Source: Acidobacteriota bacterium
GTDB lineage: Bacteria > Acidobacteriota > UBA890 > WLXD01
Direction: 5' to 3'
DNA: 5,998 nucleotides
Assembly (NCBI GenBank): GCA_022571615.1
Contig: JACZXM010000211.1
Location: forward strand, 1-5,998
Shown: piece after piece, positions 1-5,370 of the stretch
Numbering within the stretch: the stretch's first letter is position 1
Layout: each line of letters starts with the position of its first letter
Program-made: the position numbers and the translations under genes
The notes under the pieces: model-generated
Database searches by the model: none
What the model was told of the DNA's origin: nothing
The model's input: the letters and a program-made list of their open reading frames with translations, nothing else

Positions 1-71
1 GCACGCTCGAGCAGATGCAGCGTGCGACGGCCGCCTTCGCGCAGGTGCTGAAAGTCCGCGCGGTAGCGTAG
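1..71 (+). CDS. 3' end of an unidentified CDS (partial)
   Basis: An open frame enters from the left edge in the third reading frame and ends at TAG 69-71. The visible residues read TLEQMQRATAAFAQVL followed by KVRAVA. This is a short, alanine-rich, probably helical tail with no recognisable motif, so no function is assigned. The candidate ATG of the cytochrome c region lies only 6 bases downstream at 78, so the two genes could be co-transcribed. At 22 codons the coding call is tentative. Another frame also runs through this stretch, but it carries no plausible protein sequence and continues into arginine-rich shadow sequence. The preceding sequence would settle it. Confidence 0.4.
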   Translation, partial: TLEQMQRATAAFAQVLKVRAVA

Positions 72-77
72 CGGGCG

Positions 78-162
78 ATGACCCGGTTCCGCCTGCTGCT
101 GGGAGCAGCGATGTGCTCTGGTCGTCCTCGCTCTGGGCGGCCTCGGTCGCGCCGCTGCGAGC
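78..162 (+). other. Signal-peptide coding stretch of the cytochrome c, split between two frames
   Basis: From ATG 78 the frame reads MTRFRLLLGAAM, a good n-region and start of an h-region, and then turns into arginine-rich sequence of shadow character. From about 112, the frame of the cytochrome c reads CALVVLALGGLGRAAAS, a good h-region and an AAA-type cleavage site, leading directly into the mature protein. The two pieces join if one base is surplus somewhere between 82 (just after the TGA at 79-81 in the cytochrome frame) and about 118. That gives one protein of about 143 residues. The spacing 78-510 is 433 bases, which is 144 codons plus one base. The cause could be a sequencing or assembly error or a real mutation. 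No long homopolymer marks the spot. Confidence 0.6.
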
Positions 163-510
163 ATGCCGCGCCAGACACGATCGCTCAACGGCGGTGTCTA
201 TACGCGCGAGCAGGCCGATCGCGGCGCCAAGCTCTACAAGCGATTCTGCTCGGAGTGCCACCAACCGGACGAGTTCAAGGGCTACCTGCGCAGGTGGGTC
301 GGGCTGCCGGTGAGCTACCTGTACGACTCGGTCCGCTCGACGATGCCACAGGACAACCCGGGAGGATTGAGCCGCAAGCGGTACGCCGACGTGCTCACGT
401 ACCTGTTCGCGATCAACGGTGTGCCGACGGGGGAGCAAGAGATGGGGGCCGAGGTCGCGCTGCTCGATGACATCACGATCGAAGTCCCTGCCGACGAGGG
501 ACTTCCCTAG
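163..510 (+). CDS. Monohaem class I cytochrome c, small periplasmic electron carrier (5' end probably frameshifted)
   Basis: The frame encodes a small haem c protein that should shuttle electrons outside the cytoplasm. Counting from ATG 163, the haem-attachment motif CSECH is at residues 29-33 and the likely axial methionine is M61 in STMPQDNPGG. The stretch GGLSRKRYADVLTYLFAINGVP (about 67-88) matches the final helix region typical of cytochromes found next to PQQ dehydrogenases. ATG 163 has no clear ribosome-binding site and gives no signal peptide, although haem c is attached only after export. Upstream in the same frame lies the hydrophobic run CALVVLALGGLGRAAAS, which has no ATG, GTG or TTG in front of it. 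The likely true start is ATG 78 in another frame (see the separate entry). The gene converges on the PQQ dehydrogenase gene, its probable electron donor. The family is secure; the start is not. The partner assignment is inference from proximity. Confidence 0.88.
   Translation: MPRQTRSLNGGVYTREQADRGAKLYKRFCSECHQPDEFKGYLRRWVGLPVSYLYDSVRSTMPQDNPGGLSRKRYADVLTYLFAINGVPTGEQEMGAEVALLDDITIEVPADEGLP
481..505. repeat. Perfect 9-bp inverted repeat (hairpin) over the last codons of the cytochrome c gene
   Basis: The arm gaagtccct (481-489) is exactly complementary to agggacttc (497-505), with a 7-base loop at 490-496. The hairpin covers the last codons of the cytochrome gene and ends just before its TAG at 508-510. 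No T-run follows on either strand, so a classical intrinsic terminator is not supported. It could still slow 3' exonucleases or act as a weak terminator for the cytochrome mRNA. The symmetry is directly visible; the role is inference. Confidence 0.6.
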
Positions 511-526
511 CCCTAAATAGCCCTAG

Positions 527-543
527 CCCGCGGGCACCGCGGG
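527..543. terminator. Possible GC-rich hairpin between the convergent genes (weak, maybe bidirectional)
   Basis: cccgcgg (527-533) pairs perfectly with ccgcggg (537-543) around a 3-base loop, in the 56-base gap between the stop of the cytochrome gene and the stop of the minus-strand PQQ dehydrogenase gene. The position suits a terminator for both genes. Neither side has a T-tract, so Rho-independent termination would be poor. A short direct repeat, tagcccta at 508-515 and again at 518-525, sits just beside it. Confidence 0.35.
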
Positions 544-566
544 GGGCGGGGGCGCGGATGTGAGGG

Positions 567-2588
567 TCACTCCATCTCGGACAGCGACAACGCTACCAAC
601 GCGCCCGGGTGGCCTACCCCGCCGACAGGGATGACGATGTATTGTTTTCCCTCGTGCAGGTAGGTCATCGGGGCGCTGTTGGACGGAGCCGGGATCTCGA
701 CCACTCCCAGGCGCTCCCCCGTGCGCTTGTCCACCGCGTATAGCAGTGGGCGTCCGCCACGGCCCTCGGCGTACATGAGCAACGTCCGGGTCAGCAGCTT
801 GGTCGCGTGGCTGGGGCTGCCGGTGTTGCCGATGTCCAGGTCCCGGAGTGCCGGGTGGTTCTTGAACCGATCCGGGGTGTCTCCGTTGGGGATCCACCAC
901 AGGTGTTCGCCGGTGTTCAGGTCGATCGCCGTGATGCGCCCGTAAGGTGGCTTCACCAAGGGCAATCCCTGCACCCGGCCGAGGCCGCCCGGGCCGAGAG
1001 CGACCCACTTCATCACCGTCTTGCCGATGGGGTTGGGGTCGTTGACGTCGGCCTCTGCGCCCGGGATCAAGATCGGAGCGGAACAGCCCTTGGTCGAGGC
1101 CACGTAGAGAATGGCGGTTTCGGGATCGACGACGGTACCGCCCGGGATGTTGGTGCCGCCGTTGGAGCCGGGGCAGTGGATGGACCCCTTCAGGCCGAGG
1201 TCGTTGTCGCGGTGCAGCGGCGGGGTGAACAGCGGCCCGAACTCGAACTCGCGCACGACCTCGAGCGCCGCCGAGCGCAACGCGGGGGTAAAGTCGATCA
1301 GGTCGTTCTCGGTCAGTCCCTGCATCTCATAGGCGGCGGGTCGGGTCGGGAAGGGCTGGGTCGGTGAGGTCTTCTCGCCCGGGATCTTTGACTGCGGCAC
1401 CGGGCGCTCCGGAATCGGCCACACGGGCACGCCCGTCGCCCGGTTGAGCACGTAGGCGAAGCTCTGCTTGGTCGTCTGCACCAGGACCGGGATGCGCTGC
1501 CCGTCGACGGTGATGTCCACCAGGTTCGGGGCCGTTGGATTGTCGTAGTTCCAGATGTCGTGATGGACCGTCTGGAAGTGCCAGCGCCGCTCGCCCGTCT
1601 TCACATCCAGCGCCAGGATGCTGGTGGCGAACAGGTTGTTCCCGGGGTGGAAGCCGCCCCAGAAGTCGTTGGTCGGCGGGTCGGTGACGAGATACACCAG
1701 CCCCAGCTCGGGGTCGGCCGACAGCGGTGCCCACGAGGACACATTGCCGGTGTATGACCAGGCATCGCTTTCCCAGGTCTCGTGGCCGAACTCACCCGGC
1801 TGCGGGATGACGTTGAACTTCCACAAGTGCTCGCCCGTGCGGGCGTCGTAAGCGAGGATGTTCCCGGGTACGTTCTCGCGCCGGGTCTGCCGATAACCCT
1901 GCTCGTGCGAGTTGCCGACCACCACGACACCGTTGATCACGATCGGGGGCGAGGAACTGGTGATGTAGCCGATATCGGAGGACAAGCCGTCCTGGGGGTC
2001 GTAGGGATAGCCCAGGTCGGCCAGCAGGTCGACGATGCCCTCGTTGCCAAACTCGTCGATGGGCCGTCCGGTGACAGCATCCAGCGCGTGCAGGAAGAAC
2101 CCCGGCGTGACCACGTAGATCACCCCCCGGCGGTCGACCTGAGCGTAGGCCACGCCCTTGCCGTAGTTCTTACGCATCGAGTCGGCCCAGCGCTTGCTCT
2201 CCGGCTCGCGGAACATCCATAGCGTCTCGCCCGTGGCCGGGTCGAGGGCGAGCACCGTGCGACGCTGCCCGGCTACTGTGAACAGGGTGCCGTTCACGTA
2301 TAGCGGCGTGGCACGAAGGATGAAGTCGACACCGGGGCCGAAGTTGTCACCTCGCCACGTCCAGGCCACCTCGAGCTGTTCGAAATTGCTGGCGTCGATC
2401 TGATCCAGTGGCGAGTAGCGGGTGGAAAAGGAGTCACCACCCCAGTAGCGCCACTCTCCATTCTCCGTTCCGTGCTGCGCCTGCTGCTGTTGTGCGACGG
2501 CCGGTGCCACACAGCCGGCAAGCGTTGTCGCCACGAGCACGGTCAACGCGGCGCTCGTAGCGAACCGTCCAACGCCAGCTCTTTTCAT
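567..2588 (-). CDS. PQQ-dependent dehydrogenase (quinoprotein, eight-bladed propeller, no haem domain)
   Basis: This is a 673-residue exported quinoprotein expected to oxidise an alcohol, sugar or aldehyde in the periplasm with pyrroloquinoline quinone. The start at 2588 (MKRAGVG) is chosen because AAAGGAG lies 6 bases upstream; an ATG at 2621 would add 11 residues that lack this spacing. The signal peptide ends with LAGC (C26), a lipobox, and then AVA before a glutamine run (about 32/33), so either signal peptidase could cut. Blade motifs of the form LDxxTGExLW occur near 114, 168, 246, 326, 380, 554 and 618. HHDIWNYD (342-349), K374 in TTKQSFAYVLNR, SPTQPFP (408-414), CPGSNGGTN (about 472-480) and APMTYLHEGKQYIV (639-652) match the glucose-dehydrogenase-like PQQ family. 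There is no CxxCH, so an external acceptor is needed; the convergent cytochrome c is a candidate. The gene is second in an operon after the NHL protein. The substrate cannot be read from the sequence. Confidence 0.93.
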   Translation of the reverse strand: MKRAGVGRFATSAALTVLVATTLAGCVAPAVAQQQQAQHGTENGEWRYWGGDSFSTRYSPLDQIDASNFEQLEVAWTWRGDNFGPGVDFILRATPLYVNGTLFTVAGQRRTVLALDPATGETLWMFREPESKRWADSMRKNYGKGVAYAQVDRRGVIYVVTPGFFLHALDAVTGRPIDEFGNEGIVDLLADLGYPYDPQDGLSSDIGYITSSSPPIVINGVVVVGNSHEQGYRQTRRENVPGNILAYDARTGEHLWKFNVIPQPGEFGHETWESDAWSYTGNVSSWAPLSADPELGLVYLVTDPPTNDFWGGFHPGNNLFATSILALDVKTGERRWHFQTVHHDIWNYDNPTAPNLVDITVDGQRIPVLVQTTKQSFAYVLNRATGVPVWPIPERPVPQSKIPGEKTSPTQPFPTRPAAYEMQGLTENDLIDFTPALRSAALEVVREFEFGPLFTPPLHRDNDLGLKGSIHCPGSNGGTNIPGGTVVDPETAILYVASTKGCSAPILIPGAEADVNDPNPIGKTVMKWVALGPGGLGRVQGLPLVKPPYGRITAIDLNTGEHLWWIPNGDTPDRFKNHPALRDLDIGNTGSPSHATKLLTRTLLMYAEGRGGRPLLYAVDKRTGERLGVVEIPAPSNSAPMTYLHEGKQYIVIPVGGVGHPGALVALSLSEME

Positions 2589-2594
2589 CGAGTG

Positions 2595-2601
2595 CTCCTT
2601 T
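2595..2601 (-). promoter_or_regulatory. Ribosome-binding site that fixes the start of the PQQ dehydrogenase
   Basis: On the minus strand AAAGGAG lies 6 bases before the ATG at 2588. It overlaps the TAA stop (2602-2600) of the upstream NHL gene. Ribosomes finishing that gene arrive directly on this site, so translational coupling of the two proteins is likely. The site rules against the longer reading from ATG 2621, which would begin inside the upstream gene. Confidence 0.8.
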
Positions 2602-3784
2602 ACTGCTGCTGGCGAGGCCACGGCGGCCCCTGGTCTTTTTTCGTGACCGGACCGAGCCCCTTGTAGACGAACTTCTGCAGCCGCTTCCCTTCGTAGGTCT
2701 CGGTCGTGTAGATGTTGCCCTGGGAGTCGGTGGCGATGCTGTGGACGGCGAAGAACTGCCCCGGCTGGCGCCCGCCATCGCCGAAGCTGGTGAGCACTTC
2801 GAGCGTCTTGCGCTCGATGATGTAGACCTTCATGTTCTTGCCGTCGGCGAGGTAAAGGTACTTCTGCTCGGGATCACGGGAAAAAGCGATGTCCCAGGTC
2901 GAACCGTCGCCCAGTGTGCGCGGTGCGATGAGGACCTCGTCGACGAAGGTGCCATCCGCAGTGAACACCTGGACGCGATCGTTGGGTCGATCGCACACGT
3001 ACACCAACCCGTCGTCGGACGGCTCGGCGCAGTGCACCGGGTTGCGGAACTGCTGCGCCAGGGGAGCGTCGGGATCGTATCGACCGAGATCGGCATCGTC
3101 CGGCTCGTTGCCATACGCTCCCCAGTACCGCTTGAACTCACCGGTATCGGCATCGATCACCGCGACGCGCTTGTTGCCGTACCCGTCGGCCAGATAGGCT
3201 TCCTCGCCCGTGGCGTCGAACGAGATCTTGGCGACGCGGCCAAAGTGCTCGCGGCTGCTGCTATCGGGTTCCATGCCGGGGAGTCCGATCTGCAACAGGA
3301 GGCGGCCGTCCCGGGTGAACTTGAGCACGTGCGAATCGCCGCGGCCGTTGCCGCCGATCCAAACGTTGTCCTTGGGGTCGATGGTGAGGCCATGGTTGGA
3401 GCTCGGCCAGGTATACCCCTCGCCGGGACCACCCCAATGACCTACCAGGTTGCCCTCGGGATCGAACTCCAGGATGTTGGGCGCCGGCAGGCAGCACTCA
3501 CCCGTCGGGGGGTCGGTGGCAGCGCCGATCTCGGTACGCTCGTTGAAACTCGTCTGCCGGTGGACGATGAAGACGTGGTCGCGTGAGTCGACGCCGACGC
3601 CGACGGCCGAGCCCAAAATCCAGTGATTGGGCAACGGCTTGGGCCAGAAAGGGTCGACCTCGAACATCGGCGCCATGGTCTGCCCGGCGATGGCGGAGCG
3701 CTGGACGAGCTCGGAACCGGCGCCGAGCACCACGATCAGACCAACCATCGTCACGCCCATGAGCAGCTTGCGTGTCAGCGTCAT
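2600..3784 (-). CDS. Exported NHL-repeat six-bladed beta-propeller protein, function unknown
   Basis: This 394-residue protein starts at ATG 3784 with GGAG 6 bases upstream. A hydrophobic segment at about residues 7-22 after TRK is a signal peptide or membrane anchor; a cleavage site near SAIAG (30-34) is possible. NHL-type blade strands follow, each pairing a D-x-x-G-N/D turn with a hydrophobic VWI/VFI/IYT strand: GVDSRDHVFIVHR (64-76), EFDPEGNLVGHWG (106-118), TIDPKDNVWIGGN (134-146), the region around AYLADGYGNKRVAV (196-209), VYVCDRPNDRVQVF (261-274) and ATDSQGNIYTTETY (351-364). The N-terminal FEVDPFWPKPLPNHWILG (41-58) is, from memory, a conserved signature of this uncharacterised family. 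A CC pair at 97-98 is notable. The tail is proline- and glutamine-rich (QGPPWPRQQQ). The gene is first in the operon and its stop overlaps the dehydrogenase ribosome-binding site, so a partner or scaffold role for the quinoprotein is inferred. No catalytic activity can be assigned. Confidence 0.88.
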   Translation of the reverse strand: MTLTRKLLMGVTMVGLIVVLGAGSELVQRSAIAGQTMAPMFEVDPFWPKPLPNHWILGSAVGVGVDSRDHVFIVHRQTSFNERTEIGAATDPPTGECCLPAPNILEFDPEGNLVGHWGGPGEGYTWPSSNHGLTIDPKDNVWIGGNGRGDSHVLKFTRDGRLLLQIGLPGMEPDSSSREHFGRVAKISFDATGEEAYLADGYGNKRVAVIDADTGEFKRYWGAYGNEPDDADLGRYDPDAPLAQQFRNPVHCAEPSDDGLVYVCDRPNDRVQVFTADGTFVDEVLIAPRTLGDGSTWDIAFSRDPEQKYLYLADGKNMKVYIIERKTLEVLTSFGDGGRQPGQFFAVHSIATDSQGNIYTTETYEGKRLQKFVYKGLGPVTKKDQGPPWPRQQQ

Positions 3785-3915
3785 CTCTCACTCCATCGGC
3801 TCATCTGGGGCTATTCTGTCTGGGGCACTCTCCCGCACATGCCCCGTGAAGCGTGAACAGAAGGCAGCCTCTCGTCAAGGGTGACGAAGAAAGAGAGATC
3901 TTCCGCGAGGAGGGC
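3785..3915. promoter_or_regulatory. Divergent intergenic region with candidate promoters and short repeats
   Basis: This 131-base region separates the minus-strand NHL/PQQ operon from the plus-strand HupE/UreJ gene and must carry both promoters. On the minus strand CAGAAT (3818-3813) is a four-of-six match to a -10 box, 28 bases before the ATG, with no good -35 box. An isolated TTGACG (minus strand, 3878-3873) has no convincing partner. The direct repeat tctggggc occurs at 3804-3811 and 3819-3826, flanking the candidate -10. ggggca (3822-3827) and tgcccc (3840-3845) form a 6-bp inverted repeat. These may be operator half-sites. The repeats are directly visible; regulation is inference. Confidence 0.4.
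3907..3914 (+). promoter_or_regulatory. Ribosome-binding site that decides the start of the HupE/UreJ-like gene
   Basis: The purine-rich GAGGAGGG lies immediately before the ATG at 3916, with the GAGG at 3907-3910 spaced 5 bases from it. The alternative GTG at 3853 would prefix 21 strongly charged residues to the signal peptide and has no clear ribosome-binding site. The ATG is therefore preferred. Confidence 0.7.
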
Positions 3916-5280
3916 ATGAGAGACAGCAGCCACAGATGGGCGCCAAGGAGCCTTCCGGCGGCACTTTTCGCCGGCTTGGCGCTAGCCATGGCAACGGCTT
4001 CTTGGGCCCACGAGATCCCGACCGATGTCACGGTGCAGGCGTTCGTGAAACCGGAAGGTTCGCGTTTGGTACTCCTGTTGCGGGTGCCGCTGGAGGCCAT
4101 GCGCGACGTTGAGTTTCCCCTACGCGGGCAGGGCTACCTCGACATTGCCGCCGCCCAGCCGCACCTCCTTCAGGCCGCCAGGCTATGGATCGCCGACGCC
4201 ATCACGCTGTACGAAGGAGCCCGCCGGCTGCCTACCCCGCAGGTAGTGGCCGCACGCATCTCGTTGCCCTCGGACCGCTCGTTCGCGAGCTACGGGAGCG
4301 CCCTGTTGCATGTGCTCGGCGCGCCGCTGCCGGAGGATACCGAGCTGATCTGGGAGCAGGCCCTACTCGACGTGCTGCTTCAGGTACCGATCGTCACCGA
4401 GCGCTCCGACTTCTCGATCCATCCCCAGCTCGCCCGGCTCGGGTTGCGCACCACCACCGTGCTGCGCTTCCTGCCGCCGGATGGCGCCGAGCGCGCCTTC
4501 CAGTACCTGGGTGATCCCGGGCTTGTCCGCCTCGACCCGCGCTGGCACCAGGCGGCTCGGCGCTTCGTCGAGCTCGGCTTCTCCCATATTCTGGGCGGGT
4601 ACGACCACCTGCTGTTCCTGCTGTGCCTGGTGTTGCCGGTGCGCAGGCTCCGGCCGCTGATCGGCATCATCACCTCGTTCACCGTAGCGCACTCGATCAC
4701 GCTGGCGGCCGCCGCTGCCGGGCTGGCACCGACCGGGCTCTGGTTTCCGCCGCTGATCGAGATGCTGATCGCGCTGTCGATCGTAACCATGGCACTGGAC
4801 AACATCGTCGGCGCGCGAATACAGCGACGCTGGCTGATCGCGTTCGGCTTCGGGCTGGTGCACGGCTTCGGGTTCTCGTTCGCGTTGCAAGAGACGCTGC
4901 AGTTTGCCGGATCGCACCTGATCACCTCGCTTCTCTCGTTCAACGTCGGAGTCGAGCTGGGCCAGATCTTGGTACTGGGCCTTGCTGTGCCAGTGCTGAA
5001 CGCGGCATTCCGGACCGTTGTTGCCGAGAGGATGGGAACGATCATCGTGTCGGCCATCCTGGCCCACAGCGCCTGGCACTGGATGAGCGATCGCGCCTCC
5101 GAGCTGCGCCAGTATGGGTTCGCGCTGCCGGCTCTCGATGCTCTTCTTCTCGCCGCCCTCATGCGCTGGGCTGTGCTGGCGCTCATCCTGTCGGGGGCCC
5201 TGTGGCTGTTGTCCGGACTCCTCAGGTGGCTGGAGGGAGTCGGCCGCAACCGGCGAGCCACCGGAATCGCCGATGAGTAG
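3916..5280 (+). CDS. HupE/UreJ-family membrane protein (probable metal transporter or accessory protein)
   Basis: The protein has 454 residues from ATG 3916. A signal peptide ends in TASWA with likely cleavage at 31/32, leaving His32-Glu33 (HEIP) as the mature N-terminus. An extracytoplasmic domain of about 180 residues follows. The C-terminal half (about 215-440) is a membrane domain of six or seven helices with the family signatures GFSHILGGYDHLLFLL (H224, D230, H231), TSFTVAHSITL (H259), LVHGFGFSFAL (H316), FNVGVELGQ (N343, E347) and LAHSAWHW (H384, H388). Histidines and acidic residues inside helices are what the family would use to handle metal. Known HupE and UreJ proteins are linked to nickel supply for hydrogenase and urease. 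This longer form, with a signal peptide and N-terminal domain, corresponds to the HupE/UreJ_2 type, whose substrate is less clear. No hydrogenase or urease gene is visible. The gene is divergent from the PQQ operon and 90 bases ahead of the PAL-like gene on the same strand. Confidence 0.88.
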   Translation: MRDSSHRWAPRSLPAALFAGLALAMATASWAHEIPTDVTVQAFVKPEGSRLVLLLRVPLEAMRDVEFPLRGQGYLDIAAAQPHLLQAARLWIADAITLYEGARRLPTPQVVAARISLPSDRSFASYGSALLHVLGAPLPEDTELIWEQALLDVLLQVPIVTERSDFSIHPQLARLGLRTTTVLRFLPPDGAERAFQYLGDPGLVRLDPRWHQAARRFVELGFSHILGGYDHLLFLLCLVLPVRRLRPLIGIITSFTVAHSITLAAAAAGLAPTGLWFPPLIEMLIALSIVTMALDNIVGARIQRRWLIAFGFGLVHGFGFSFALQETLQFAGSHLITSLLSFNVGVELGQILVLGLAVPVLNAAFRTVVAERMGTIIVSAILAHSAWHWMSDRASELRQYGFALPALDALLLAALMRWAVLALILSGALWLLSGLLRWLEGVGRNRRATGIADE

Positions 5281-5370
5281 GCGGCTCGGTCCGGGTGGTT
5301 GCGACACTTTCCCGCTAACATGGCGAGCCGTCGTCTCTTGGCGACGATCCATTCACCCGGAGGTGCGCTG
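5281..5370 (+). promoter_or_regulatory. Short gap before the PAL-like gene, with ribosome-binding site and weak promoter candidate
   Basis: GGAGG at 5359-5363 lies 7 bases before ATG 5371 and is a good ribosome-binding site. TAACAT at 5316-5321 matches a -10 box at four of six positions, but no -35 box lies at normal spacing. A small inverted repeat, cgtcg (5329-5333) with cgacg (5342-5346), could form a weak hairpin in the leader. The 90-base gap allows either read-through from the HupE/UreJ gene or a separate promoter. I see no terminator. Confidence 0.4.

Noticed and set aside
78..470. Open frame of 130 residues starting at ATG 78, read as a separate protein
   Set aside because: Only its first dozen residues look real (start of a signal peptide). 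The rest is arginine-rich shadow of the cytochrome c frame, which carries the haem motif.
807..2222. Plus-strand open frames (807-1367, 1782-2222) opposite the PQQ dehydrogenase
   Set aside because: Their compositions are valine-, arginine- and glycine-rich without motifs, which is the mirror of the dehydrogenase codons. Treated as shadows.
2589..2621. Longer start of the PQQ dehydrogenase at ATG 2621
   Set aside because: It would begin inside the coding end of the NHL gene and add MASPAAVKEHS before a normal signal peptide. The strong AAAGGAG site points to ATG 2588.
2741..3586. Plus-strand open frame of 281 residues opposite the NHL gene
   Set aside because: It has no recognisable domain or good ribosome-binding site. 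The minus-strand frame has a signal peptide, NHL-type blades and a good ribosome-binding site.
3853..3915. Upstream GTG start at 3853 for the HupE/UreJ gene
   Set aside because: It would place 21 charged residues in front of the signal peptide. The ATG at 3916 has GAGGAGGG just before it.
4363..5352. Long minus-strand open frames (4363-5352 and 4380-5321) opposite the HupE/UreJ gene
   Set aside because: They are rich in Q, R, S and P with no motif, as expected for antisense frames in GC-rich DNA. The plus strand has clear family signatures and membrane helices.
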